From JADJDM01 sp044352985 (lineage in GTDB: Bacteria; Bacteroidota; Bacteroidia; B-17B0; Aurantibacillaceae): a DNA stretch of 64,000 nt. The notes under the pieces are model-generated. The model was not told the DNA's origin and searched no databases. It saw nothing but the letters and a program-made list of their open reading frames with translations. Location of the stretch: NCBI GenBank assembly GCA_044352985.1, contig JBILCU010000010.1, forward strand, positions 61,431-125,430. The letters are read 5' to 3'. A program made the translations under genes and the position numbers. Shown here piece after piece: positions 54,327 to 63,420 of the stretch. Within the stretch, counting starts at the first letter, position 1. Each line of letters starts with the position of its first letter.

Positions 54327-55214
54327 TTGAAAAAACTGTTTTACATATTATCAAATTTTTATGTATTTATCATGTTTGCTCAAACCTATGAATTAGACCC
54401 CTCAAACAAAAAAGATACGATTAATAAAATTGATGTAGAAGGAAAAAAACAAGGCAAATGGATTGTTTTAGGTAAAACAAAAACAGAGTCTTGTTATGCC
54501 TCATCTGCTGTTGTTGAAGAAGGTTTTTATGTAGAAAATAAAAAAATTGGAATCTGGAAAGACTACTATTGTAATGGCAATCTAAAAACCAAAATAACTT
54601 ACGTAAACGGAAGACCTGATGGCCCAGCATCAAAATATTATGAAAACGGCAAGTTAAAAGAAGAAGGAATCTGGAAAATCAGCAAATGGGTTGGTGAGTA
54701 TAAATTATATTATGCAAATGGCCAGACTCGTCATGAATTTAATTTTAATGCAAACGGAAAAAGGGAAGGTAATCAGCGGTATTTTCATGAAAACGGAAAA
54801 GTTATGATTGAAGGAAATTGGTCGGGCGGTCAGGAAAGTGGCCTAGTTAAAGAATATTATGAAACCGGTGAAGTAAAATCTGAAAAAAACTTCAGCGGTG
54901 GAGCCATTGATTTTGCATCAATAAAGGACTTTGACCCTAAAAAACCTTTAAAACCTGAAGTCCCGAAAGAAAGTAAAAAGGTAACACTTAAAAAAGAAGA
55001 AATTATCGAAAACGTAAAAGCAAATGCTCCGCTAATTTTAAATGGATATCATGTTTTGTTTAATAAAAATAGACAAATTTCTAAAGATGGTGATTTTAAA
55101 GATAATGTTTTAATAAGCGGAAAAAATTATGTTTATGATGAAAATGGAATTTTAATTAGAATTGAAGTTTATAAAGGCGGTTATTACGTGGGAAATTCCC
55201 AAATTGATGATTAA
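54327..55214 (+). CDS. Secreted MORN-repeat (YwqK-like) protein
   Basis: This 295-residue protein starts with TTG (MKKLFYILSNFYVFIMFAQT); the only upstream ATG runs to a stop within a few codons. After a signal peptide (about 1-20) come MORN-type repeats (about 35-195): GKKQGKWIVLG, NKKIGIWKDYYCNG, GRPDGPASKYYENG, SKWVGEYKLYYANG, GKREGNQRYFHENG and GQESGLVKEYYETG. A charged helical linker (about 200-235) and a short C-terminal beta domain follow. It is of the YwqK-like kind, often annotated as antitoxin-like without good evidence. Role unknown; probably surface or periplasmic. Confidence 0.8.
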   Translation: MKKLFYILSNFYVFIMFAQTYELDPSNKKDTINKIDVEGKKQGKWIVLGKTKTESCYASSAVVEEGFYVENKKIGIWKDYYCNGNLKTKITYVNGRPDGPASKYYENGKLKEEGIWKISKWVGEYKLYYANGQTRHEFNFNANGKREGNQRYFHENGKVMIEGNWSGGQESGLVKEYYETGEVKSEKNFSGGAIDFASIKDFDPKKPLKPEVPKESKKVTLKKEEIIENVKANAPLILNGYHVLFNKNRQISKDGDFKDNVLISGKNYVYDENGILIRIEVYKGGYYVGNSQIDD

Positions 55215-55283
55215 TTGTTTTATCTTTTTTATTAAAATTATTCATCATTTTGATTAAATGAGATCATTCATTACATTTGCCAA

Positions 55284-55619
55284 GTGAGTTCAAAGAAAAA
55301 AATAGTTATTAGTAGTGTGTTCTTGGTAATTGCAATTTTTATTGCAACTCCTAAAGTATACATTCATAAACTTCTTGGCCACGATCATTCTATAGAACAT
55401 TCTCTAAAGAATCAAAAAACTTCAATTACTAATGACAAAAATCAAGATTGTAACTTAGACAAGTTTGAAACACCTGTTTATTTTACCATTTTTAAGTTTA
55501 TCATTAAGTGGTCACCATTAAAACAACGCGTTGAAAAAGTACAATTTGATTATAATCCCTCATTTTCATCACAGAATAGATGTACTCTAGCACTTCTTCG
55601 TGCACCACCTTTAGCTTAA
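55284..55619 (+). CDS. Small His-containing membrane/periplasmic protein, DUF2946-like end
   Basis: The 111-residue protein starts with GTG, 4 bp after a TAnnTTTG-type box (TACATTTG, about 55272-55279), so it may be leaderless or have a later start. One N-terminal membrane helix (about 7-24) is followed by HKLLGHDHSIEHS (about 29-41). The C-terminal LRAPPLA resembles the RAPP end of DUF2946-type metal-linked proteins. Such small proteins often precede metal-related TonB receptors. Here yidD, a TonB receptor and a lipoprotein follow. A role in zinc or copper handling is inferred. Confidence 0.55.
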   Translation: MSSKKKIVISSVFLVIAIFIATPKVYIHKLLGHDHSIEHSLKNQKTSITNDKNQDCNLDKFETPVYFTIFKFIIKWSPLKQRVEKVQFDYNPSFSSQNRCTLALLRAPPLA

Positions 55620-55657
55620 TAATTGGGATGTTACTCTATTATTAAACTTAAAAAGTC

Positions 55658-55867
55658 GTGAAGTACATATTTATAGCACTGATAAAGTTTTATCGTTATT
55701 CCATATCTCCACTAACTCCTGCATCTTGCAGATTTCATCCAACATGTTCGCAATACGGATTGGAAGCATTTAGCAAGTACGGAGCAATAAAAGGATTATG
55801 GTTAACTGCAAAACGAATTTCCAAGTGCCATCCCTGGGGCCCACACGGTCATGACCCCGTTCCATAA
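55658..55867 (+). CDS. yidD: Membrane protein insertion efficiency factor YidD
   Basis: The 69-residue protein starts with GTG and has the complete YidD pattern: a hydrophobic N-terminus ([20 protein letters not shown]), [34 protein letters not shown] and the C-terminal HGHDPVP. YidD assists YidC in inserting inner-membrane proteins. It normally sits with rnpA and yidC, but here it is between a small membrane protein and a TonB receptor. Family members of this length are standard. Confidence 0.95.
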   Translation: MKYIFIALIKFYRYSISPLTPASCRFHPTCSQYGLEAFSKYGAIKGLWLTAKRISKCHPWGPHGHDPVP

Positions 55868-55891
55868 ATAAGTACTTCTGCAAAAGCAGTA

Positions 55892-58210
55892 GTGAAAAAA
55901 TTTATTCTCGTTTTCTTTCTTGTTTGTCTGCAACATGCTATTGCACAAAAATGTGATGTTGTGATGAGTGGTAAGGTATGTGATAAAGATAATGAAGAAG
56001 GCCTTCCTTTTACTGTTATCTCTATTAAAGAACTTAACATTTCTTTTCAGTCCGATGAGAAGGGTAATTTTAAGAAAACTAACCTTTGCCCCGGAACCTA
56101 CACCCTGCGATTTGTTCATGTAGGTTGCAGCGATACACTCATTCAATTAAAGCTAGATAAAAACACCCGAATGCATGTTAAACTACCGCACAGCATGCAC
56201 GAATTATTGGATGTAGAAATAACAGAACGCGCCGACTACAAGCCTACTCAAACACAGGAAGAAATTTCCGTTGAGGAAATGGATCGTGCAAAAGGGAAAT
56301 CATTGGGCGACGCATTAAAAAGTGCAACAGGAGTTACCACATTAAACACAGGTACTAGCATTGTAAAACCAATGTTGCACGGCTTGCAAGGTTACCGCAT
56401 TTTAATTCTTAACAATGGCATTCGTCAGGAAGGACAACAGTGGGGCAACGAACATGCGCCCGAAATTGATCCTTTTATTGCAAAAAAAATGCGTGTTGTA
56501 AAAGGCTCTTCAACTGTAAGGTACGGAAGTGATGCCTTAGCCGGTGCAATATTAATTGAACCGGATGATTTGCCCGATACTGCAGGTGTTACCGGAGAAT
56601 TAAATCTTGTTGGCTTAACAAATGGTCGAGCCGGCGTTGTATCCGGAAACGCGCAAGGAGCTTTCCAGAAATTAAAAGGTTTTGCATGGCGCGTTCAGGG
56701 AACACTCAAACAATCCGGTAATATTAGTACACCAACTTACATTCAAAAAAACACCGGCGTTAAAGAACATAATTTTTCTTATGCCTTAGGCTATCACCAC
56801 AAAAAATTCGGTACTGAATTATTTTATTCTCAGTTTAACTCTACCATAGGTGTATTTAGTAGCGCGCACATCGGTAATTTAACGGATTTACAAAACGCCT
56901 TTGCAAGCTCAAAACCACAGGATAGTCTTGCTAAATTCTCTTATGCAATAGGTAGACCACGACAAGAAATTGTTCATGAACTCATCAAAAGCAAATCTCA
57001 CTTCCATACCGGCAAACGCTCACGACTGCAAGTAATTGCGGCCTGGCAACACAACATCAGAAAAGAATTTGATAAACATATTCCTAAAAACTCAAAATTA
57101 TATGATACTACTAAAGCTGATTTAGATTACCGCATAACTTCTAAAACACTTGATCTGGTATGGGAACACGATAATATTAATGCGTTCAGAGGAACTTATG
57201 GAATATCCTACATCAATCAGGAAAATGTTTACCTGGGCAGATTTTTAATACCGAACTTCATTAATAATTCATGGGGCGCTTTTGCAGTTGAACGATATGT
57301 ACAACACCACCATGAATTTGAATTGGGCTTACGCTACGATAAAAAATACTTGCAAAGTTTTTACTACAAAAAACAAGTGTTGCAAGAACCAGTAATTGAT
57401 TTGGAAAACTGGAGCATTAATGGTGGATGGATTTTTAAACCTGATTCAAAACTACATGTTTATACAAACGCTGGAAGTGCTTGGAGAGCACCTGCAGTAA
57501 ACGAATTGTATTCCGATGGGCTTCATCATGGTACTGCCTCAATTGAAAAAGGAAATGCAGCATTAAAACAAGAACGCTGTTTTAATTTCATAAGCACCTT
57601 AGTGTACAGAACTAAGTTTATAGAAGCAGATATCAGTGCCTACTCCAATTACTTCAAAGATTTTATTTACTTAATGCCTGGCAAACAACCCGAGTTAACT
57701 ATTAAAGGGGCATTTCCGGTATTTTATTATCAACAAAGCGATGCCTTAATTTCAGGTATTGATTACAAAATAAAAATTTTAATTGCTAAACACATTGAAT
57801 GGGAAACCAAAGGAATGTTTTTGCGAGGTAATAATCTTAGCACTAACGATTGGCTAGTATGGATGCCTTCAGACAGAGTGCAAAGTACGTTAACTTATAT
57901 TTTTAATTCGGGCAAGAAACAAAAACAGACCCGTATTGGCATTAACGCAGAATACATCACCAAACAATGGCGAGTTCCTGCCAACAGTGATTATGCGCCT
58001 CCACCAAAAGGATATTTTCTTTTAGGCGCAGATGTGTCTTCTACATTATTAGTTAAACAACAAGAGATAAGAATAGGTATTAATTGCTCGAATGGCTTAA
58101 ATACTATTTACCGCGATTACCTCGATCGCTTTAGGTATTATACCGATGCGCAAGGAATCAATATTCAATTCAGATTACAAGTTCCTTTTACAATTTTTTC
58201 AAATAAATAA
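55892..58210 (+). CDS. TonB-dependent receptor (ZnuD-like)
   Basis: The 772-residue protein starts with GTG. A signal peptide (about 1-18) is followed by a CarboxypepD_reg domain (about 20-95) and a plug with SIVKPMLHGLQGYRILILNN and GIRQEGQQWGNEHAPEIDPF (about 156-195). A 22-strand-type barrel contains His-rich segments, for example YHHKKFGTELFYSQFNS and ELIKSKSHFHTGKRS. The C-terminus is FRLQVPFTIFSNK. The plug motif M-L-H-G-L with R-Q-E-G-Q-Q-W-G-x-E-H is seen in zinc-related receptors (ZnuD-like). Zinc or another metal is the favoured substrate. Confidence 0.85.
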   Translation: MKKFILVFFLVCLQHAIAQKCDVVMSGKVCDKDNEEGLPFTVISIKELNISFQSDEKGNFKKTNLCPGTYTLRFVHVGCSDTLIQLKLDKNTRMHVKLPHSMHELLDVEITERADYKPTQTQEEISVEEMDRAKGKSLGDALKSATGVTTLNTGTSIVKPMLHGLQGYRILILNNGIRQEGQQWGNEHAPEIDPFIAKKMRVVKGSSTVRYGSDALAGAILIEPDDLPDTAGVTGELNLVGLTNGRAGVVSGNAQGAFQKLKGFAWRVQGTLKQSGNISTPTYIQKNTGVKEHNFSYALGYHHKKFGTELFYSQFNSTIGVFSSAHIGNLTDLQNAFASSKPQDSLAKFSYAIGRPRQEIVHELIKSKSHFHTGKRSRLQVIAAWQHNIRKEFDKHIPKNSKLYDTTKADLDYRITSKTLDLVWEHDNINAFRGTYGISYINQENVYLGRFLIPNFINNSWGAFAVERYVQHHHEFELGLRYDKKYLQSFYYKKQVLQEPVIDLENWSINGGWIFKPDSKLHVYTNAGSAWRAPAVNELYSDGLHHGTASIEKGNAALKQERCFNFISTLVYRTKFIEADISAYSNYFKDFIYLMPGKQPELTIKGAFPVFYYQQSDALISGIDYKIKILIAKHIEWETKGMFLRGNNLSTNDWLVWMPSDRVQSTLTYIFNSGKKQKQTRIGINAEYITKQWRVPANSDYAPPPKGYFLLGADVSSTLLVKQQEIRIGINCSNGLNTIYRDYLDRFRYYTDAQGINIQFRLQVPFTIFSNK

Positions 58211-58232
58211 TAACCAATAAAATAAATCAAAA

Positions 58233-58895
58233 ATGAAAACAAACAAAAACACAACAAAAATGAAAACAACTTTAAGATTAGCTACCTACGCGGTAGCAGC
58301 AGCAATGGCTTTTACAGCTTGTAAAAAAGACAAACAAGAAGAACCAAAGCCAAATAATCCTACACCAACTCCAAATGCATCAGAGGTTATTACAACTTTA
58401 AAAATTTATTTAAGAGATAGTGTTTCAGGTATTCCAGTAGCAGGATCTCCTTTCGTTTTTAAAGATGCTGATGGTGACGGAGGAAATGCCGGGGCTTTTT
58501 TACCAACAGCAGCGGATTCAATTATTAACCTTGATGCAAATAAAACGTATTTGGCCGAAATTATTTTGTTGGATGAAACCAAAAATCCTGCCGACTCGAT
58601 CTCCAATGAAGTAGTTGAAGAAGGAGCAGAACACATGTTCTTTTTTGAGCAAGTTGATCCAAGCGGAACACCATATCAACTAACTATTCCAGGATCGGAT
58701 GCAAAAATTACCTATTTAGATTTAGATGCAAACAACAGAGGAATAGGGCAACAATTTAAAATCAGAGCAAACACTGCAAATGCTAATCAATTGCCTTTCC
58801 GTGTAACATTAAAACACCAACCGGAAGTTAAAAACGGAACTTTTGCACCTGGTGATTCAGATGTTGAAGTGAAATTTAAAATTAAAGTAAACTAA
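58233..58895 (+). CDS. Lipoprotein accompanying the TonB receptor
   Basis: The 220-residue protein has a lipobox-like signal (AFTACKKD) at Cys30, or Cys21 if the second ATG at 58260 is the start. A Pro-rich spacer (about 38-47) and two beta-rich units (about 50-215) follow, with TLKIYLRDSVSGIPVAG and KITYLDLDANNRGIG. No His cluster stands out. It lies 22 bp after the receptor gene and is probably co-transcribed, giving a surface- or periplasm-facing partner for the imported metal. Function unproven. Confidence 0.75.
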   Translation: MKTNKNTTKMKTTLRLATYAVAAAMAFTACKKDKQEEPKPNNPTPTPNASEVITTLKIYLRDSVSGIPVAGSPFVFKDADGDGGNAGAFLPTAADSIINLDANKTYLAEIILLDETKNPADSISNEVVEEGAEHMFFFEQVDPSGTPYQLTIPGSDAKITYLDLDANNRGIGQQFKIRANTANANQLPFRVTLKHQPEVKNGTFAPGDSDVEVKFKIKVN

Positions 58896-59233
58896 TAAAA
58901 TAATTTTTACTAGGCTAATTTATCCTATAGTTTAAACGCTTTTTAGTATATAATTAATGCTGTATAGCACCATTTGTGTTAGCTTATAAATGTTGTAAGA
59001 AATTCAATGTTTCAGTAACGATAATCACTTAATTTTCAAATTACTAAGAAAAACTTAACCACTTCTTGTATTTTGAAGATCTTACGTGTATAAACATTGC
59101 TTTCTTAAAACTTAACACTACTTAATCGCTATTTAAACTATTAAAAATCAACTGTTTAATAAAAATAATAAAATAGCTAAATAAATAGCTAAATTGTTAT
59201 ATTTGCACCCTTAAATTAAGACGAACTATTTTT
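58896..59233 (+). promoter_or_regulatory. secDF upstream region with -7 box and 12 bp tandem repeat
   Basis: This 338 bp gap has no gene. TATATTTG (59198-59205, followed by C) is an exact TAnnTTTG box 28 bp before the secDF ATG. Just upstream is AAATAGCTAAAT twice in tandem (59171-59182 and 59183-59194), a candidate binding site. The rest is AT-rich with no feature I can support. Confidence 0.55.
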
Positions 59234-62200
59234 ATGCAGAACAAAGGCGCTATCAATTTATTTGCTATCCTCCTGGGATTGGCATGTATTTTTTATCTAT
59301 CGTTTACGTGGGTAACCCGCGGTGTAGAAAGCGATGCAAAAGCATTTGCTGATTCATATGTAAAACTTTTACCTGTTCAAAAAGCAGCTAAAGAATTTGC
59401 AAGTGGCGATGCGAATAAAGAAAAAGCATTTATCGATTCAGTATTTACAGCTAAAGAATCTTCATACCTTGATTCAATGAAAAACCAACCGGTATACAAT
59501 ATCGGTCTAACAGAGTACACTTACGAACAAGCTAAAGGAAAAGAAATAAATCTTGGTTTGGATTTAAGAGGTGGTATCAACGTAACTCTTGAGTTATCTG
59601 TTGGTGATATCATTAAAGGTTTATCAAACAATAATCCTGATCCTGCATTTAATAATGCTGTAACTGAAACTCAAAAAAATTTGGGTAAAGAAAATAATAA
59701 AGATTTCGTTTCTCTTTTTGCAGATAATTACAAGAGATTGGTACCTGGCGGAAGATTAGCTCCTTTATTCCAAACTATGGAAAATAAAGGAAGTATAGAT
59801 TATAACTCTACCAACGAACAAGTTATTGAATACATCCGCGAACGAGTTAACGAAGCAGTTGATAATGCTAAAAAAACTTACCGTTCACGTATCGACCGTT
59901 TTGGTGTAACGCAGCCAAATATTCAGCAATTAGAGGCAAGCGGTCGTATTTTAATTGAGTTACCCGGAGTACAAGATAAAGATCGTGTACGTAAATTATT
60001 ACAAGGTACGGCAAACCTTGAATTTTGGGAAACTTACGAAAACTATGAAATCGCAAATGCTTTAGGCGAAGCGAACAAAAAAGTAAAATCATTTTTAAAT
60101 CCTGAAGCTGAAAAAGTTGATTCTACAAAAAAGGATTCAGTTGCTGTGGTTGATAAATCTAAAATGACAAAAGCAGAATTAGAAAAATTCATCGCTGATT
60201 CATTAGCTAAAGCTAAAGAACCTAAGAAAGATTCTACACTTGCCGAAAAATTAGCTGCTAAAGCTAAGACTAAAGATGCAAAATCCACTAAAGATACTTC
60301 AGCTACTGCCTTCTTGAGCGAAAACCCATTATATGCTGTTTTATCTCCATCATTAGGTCAAAATGAACAAAAACAATTTTACCCATTACCTGGATCGGTT
60401 GTTGGTCGTGCACGAGTTAAAGACACTTCTACCGTAAACAAATACTTATCTATTCCTGCTGTAAAAAACTTATTGCCTTCAAAAGTAAAGTTCATGTGGT
60501 CGGCAAAACCTGAAAAAGGTACTGATTACTTAGAACTACATGCGATTAAAGTAATCGATAGAAATGGTAAACCTGCATTATATGGCGACATCATTGCTCG
60601 TGCTGATAAAGGAATGGAAAATGGAAAAATTGTTATTTCCATGAACATGAATCCTGATGCGGCTCAAAAATGGAAAAAATTAACTGCTGCTAATTCACCT
60701 AAAAACCCTCAGGATCCTAACGACAGAGGCCGTTGTATCGCCATTGTAATGGATGGTTTAGTTTATTCTGCACCAACAGTTAATGGCGAAATTCCTAACG
60801 GTAGTTCTCAAATTTCAGGAAATTTTGATCAGGCAGAAGCTGATGCATTGGTTGCTATTTTAAGTGCAGGTAAATTACCAGCTCCTGCTCGTATTGTTCA
60901 GTCAACAATTGTTGGGCCTACTTTAGGTCAGGAAGCAATTGACAATGGGTTAATTTCATTTGTAATTGCCTTTATCGTAATCTTAATTTTTATGGCCATG
61001 TATTATAATAAAGCGGGTTGGGTTGCTAACTTAGCTTTATTAATCAACTTGTTCTTTATCATGGGTGTTTTGGTTTCTTTAGGAGCCGTATTAACATTGC
61101 CAGGTATTGCAGGTATCGTATTAACAATTGGTCTTTCGGTTGATGCTAACATCTTGATCTTTGAACGTATACGTGAAGAGTTGGCATTAGGCAAAACAAT
61201 TTCTTTGTCCATTAAAGAAGGTTTTAAACATGCAATGTCATCCATCATCGATTCTAACGTTACTTTATTGATTTTAGGTATCATTCTTTACATATTCGGT
61301 AGCGGACCAGTTCAAGGTTTTGCAACTACTTTGTGTATTGGTATTATTTCTTCATTATTTGCAGCTGTTCTTTTATCTCGTGTGGTATTTGACACCATGT
61401 TGAATAAAAAAGTTAACATTCCTTTTGACAACAGCATGACTCGTAATGCTTTTAAAAACATTGCATTTGATTTTGTTGGAAGAAGAAAAGTATATTATGC
61501 AATTTCTGCTGTAACTATTGTATTAGGTGCTTTGTTTTATTTTAAAAATGGCGGTTTAAATCTTGGTGTTGATTTTAAAGGTGGTAGAACATACCTTGTT
61601 CGTTTCGACAGAGATATGAAAACAGAAGATGTAAAATCTAAATTGACTGTTGCATTTGAAAACGAAGCCCCTGAAGTAAAAACTGCAGGTTCCGCGAGTC
61701 AATTAAAAATTACTACTTCTCATCAAATAGCTAATCAAAACGAAAGTGCAGATAAAGAAGTAGAAGAAAAACTAGATAAAGGTTTAGCAACAACAGGCGC
61801 TAAATTTAAAGTAGAAAGTTCACAAAAAGTTGGACCTGCTATAGCAACAGATATTGTTTACGGAGCTTACGGAGCAATCTTGTTCTCTTGTTTAGTGATG
61901 TTTATTTACATCGTTATACGATTCAAAAAATGGCAATATGGTTTAGGTGCAGTTATCGCTTTATTCCACGATGCTTTAGTAGTATTGTCATTCTACACCA
62001 TTTTTGACGGCATGTTGCCATTCTCATTAGAAATTGGTCAGGATTTTATCGCAGCCATTTTAACAGTAATGGGTTACACCATGACAGAAACTGTTGTTGT
62101 ATTCGACCGTATCCGTGAGAAATTATCTGAAAGCGGCAAATCAGATGTGTTTGGTGAAGAAAGAAATAAGCTGATTAACTTTGCATTAAACAGTACATTA

Positions 62201-62377
62201 AGCCGTACCATATTAACTTCGTTAACTGTATTCTTCGTGTTATTAGTAATCTTCATCTTTGGTGGCGATAGTATTCGCGGATTTATCTTTGCATTATTAA
62301 TTGGCCGTGTAATTGGTACTTATTCTTCGTTATGTATTTCAACACCTGTGGTTGTTGATTTCGATAAAAAGAAATAA
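59234..62377 (+). CDS. secDF: Protein translocase subunit SecDF, fused
   Basis: The 1047-residue protein joins SecD (about 1-725) and SecF (about 740-1047), the usual form in Bacteroidota. It has a first helix at about 7-27, the P1 domain with GLDLRGGINVTLEL (about 112-125) and YRSRIDRFGV, then a lysine/alanine/aspartate-rich insert (about 290-360). The helix region has GLSVDANILIFERIREE and, in SecF, GVDFKGGRTYLV and GYTMTETVVVFDRIREKL. SecDF uses the proton gradient to pull exported proteins out of SecYEG. The insert is larger than in E. coli and low in complexity. It has its own promoter and terminator. Confidence 0.96.
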   Translation: MQNKGAINLFAILLGLACIFYLSFTWVTRGVESDAKAFADSYVKLLPVQKAAKEFASGDANKEKAFIDSVFTAKESSYLDSMKNQPVYNIGLTEYTYEQAKGKEINLGLDLRGGINVTLELSVGDIIKGLSNNNPDPAFNNAVTETQKNLGKENNKDFVSLFADNYKRLVPGGRLAPLFQTMENKGSIDYNSTNEQVIEYIRERVNEAVDNAKKTYRSRIDRFGVTQPNIQQLEASGRILIELPGVQDKDRVRKLLQGTANLEFWETYENYEIANALGEANKKVKSFLNPEAEKVDSTKKDSVAVVDKSKMTKAELEKFIADSLAKAKEPKKDSTLAEKLAAKAKTKDAKSTKDTSATAFLSENPLYAVLSPSLGQNEQKQFYPLPGSVVGRARVKDTSTVNKYLSIPAVKNLLPSKVKFMWSAKPEKGTDYLELHAIKVIDRNGKPALYGDIIARADKGMENGKIVISMNMNPDAAQKWKKLTAANSPKNPQDPNDRGRCIAIVMDGLVYSAPTVNGEIPNGSSQISGNFDQAEADALVAILSAGKLPAPARIVQSTIVGPTLGQEAIDNGLISFVIAFIVILIFMAMYYNKAGWVANLALLINLFFIMGVLVSLGAVLTLPGIAGIVLTIGLSVDANILIFERIREELALGKTISLSIKEGFKHAMSSIIDSNVTLLILGIILYIFGSGPVQGFATTLCIGIISSLFAAVLLSRVVFDTMLNKKVNIPFDNSMTRNAFKNIAFDFVGRRKVYYAISAVTIVLGALFYFKNGGLNLGVDFKGGRTYLVRFDRDMKTEDVKSKLTVAFENEAPEVKTAGSASQLKITTSHQIANQNESADKEVEEKLDKGLATTGAKFKVESSQKVGPAIATDIVYGAYGAILFSCLVMFIYIVIRFKKWQYGLGAVIALFHDALVVLSFYTIFDGMLPFSLEIGQDFIAAILTVMGYTMTETVVVFDRIREKLSESGKSDVFGEERNKLINFALNSTLSRTILTSLTVFFVLLVIFIFGGDSIRGFIFALLIGRVIGTYSSLCISTPVVVDFDKKK

Positions 62378-62396
62378 TTGTTCACTTAAATAATTT

Positions 62397-62435
62397 AAAA
62401 GGGCTGCTCAAATTTTATGAGCAGCCCTTTTAGTT
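62397..62435. terminator. Bidirectional rho-independent terminator
   Basis: GGGCTGCTCA (62401-62410), loop AATTTTA, TGAGCAGCCC (62418-62427), a ten-pair perfect stem with A-runs before and T-runs after. It separates the convergent secDF and GerW-like genes. Confidence 0.9.
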
Positions 62436-62456
62436 TTAATAGGAACATAAAACAAA

Positions 62457-62837
62457 TTAAACAGCTTCAGCATGTCTTTCTTTGTTCTTTGTTTTTTCGA
62501 AATACATTTCTAATAGTTCCGGAATTTTTTCAAATGCTGTATTTAAAGCCCTGCTTGTTTTTGTTGGAATAAATTCAATTTTTTCACCTCTTGTTGCTAA
62601 AAAACCAAGCGGAGTAATGCCCGCCCCTCCTGCTCCACCAGTTCCAGTTGCTTCGCCATCTCTTTTCTGTTTTAATTTACCTTCTCCTTCAGCGCCGCCA
62701 ATACCAATACCTACTGACATTACCGGTATGCAGGTAAATTCTCCTAATTTAAATTGTTGGCCAATAATAGTTTCTGTTTTTGTTTCCGACTTTAAAAAGT
62801 CGCTGATTGATTTGATTGTTTCATTTAAATTATTCAT
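62457..62837 (-). CDS. GerW/YtfJ-family (spore_YtfJ-like) protein
   Basis: The 126-residue cytosolic protein matches the YtfJ/GerW family: IGQQFKLGEFTCIPVMSVGIGIG (key V-G-x-G-x-G), a glycine-rich turn AEGEGK and GGAGGAGITPLGFLATRGEKIEFI. In endospore formers GerW-type proteins act in spore germination or coat processes. Bacteroidota do not sporulate, so the role here is unknown. It stops close to the secDF terminator and lies 5 bp after the next gene, with which it is probably co-transcribed. Confidence 0.88.
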   Translation of the reverse strand: MNNLNETIKSISDFLKSETKTETIIGQQFKLGEFTCIPVMSVGIGIGGAEGEGKLKQKRDGEATGTGGAGGAGITPLGFLATRGEKIEFIPTKTSRALNTAFEKIPELLEMYFEKTKNKERHAEAV

Positions 62838-62842
62838 GATTT

Positions 62843-63274
62843 TTAATTTATTGTTTTTGAGCTAATGATTGCCCAGCTCAAACGGGCAAGATTGTTTTTT
62901 ACAATAATTTTTATCGTGTTTTTACCATTGAAGTTGACTCTGAAATTTTTATTTAAGAAAAAAGATAACAGAAAAAAGAAAGGATATAGAATTCCATTTA
63001 ATGGGTAATTTCCTGTATCGAGATTAATATTAAGATAAGTGATTTTAAATGACTTTACAATTGAAAATAAAAGTCTAGTTTTTAGATTAAATAAATTCTT
63101 AAATGGGCTTGATGTAGTAATGTCATTCTTATTCAAACTGTAATCTATAGAGAAAAAGTTAAGAAAGGTAAACGTGATTTTTTTGGTGTCTGTACAAAAA
63201 GAAATATAAAAGGGATAAAATAAAAAAATGAATAAAAAAGAAAAAACAAATAAAATTATTACAGCTTTAATCAT
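62843..63274 (-). CDS. Putative DUF2953-like membrane protein
   Basis: From the ATG at 63274 this is 143 residues; an upstream TTG is possible but less likely. One N-terminal helix (about 4-22) is followed by an alternating, strongly basic/aromatic body. LNINLDTGNYPLNGILYPFFFL (about 92-113) recalls the G-x-G-D-x-x-x-T-G-x-L-x-G motif of DUF2953, the YtfI family that neighbours ytfJ in Bacillus. The similarity is by eye and remote. The neighbour gene makes the assignment more credible. Confidence 0.5.
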   Translation of the reverse strand: MIKAVIILFVFSFLFIFLFYPFYISFCTDTKKITFTFLNFFSIDYSLNKNDITTSSPFKNLFNLKTRLLFSIVKSFKITYLNINLDTGNYPLNGILYPFFFLLSFFLNKNFRVNFNGKNTIKIIVKNNLARLSWAIISSKTIN

Positions 63275-63301
63275 ATCAACACCTATTACAAGACAAATCA
63301 A

Positions 63302-63420
63302 AACTATTTGGAATTAGTTTTAATTGATATGATATTATGCAGGTTGAAAGATAATACTAAATACAAATCAATGTTTATTTTCTCATTTAAAATGGCCGAA
63401 TTATGGGGAAGCTTACACTT
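63302..63420. other. Spacer before the 180 bp array
   Basis: AT-rich, no frame or motif that I can support. The tandem array starts near 63421. Confidence 0.5.

Noticed and set aside
54327..55214. Antitoxin of a toxin-antitoxin system (YwqK label)
   Set aside because: It has a signal peptide and no toxin gene next to it; the MORN repeats only share the fold.
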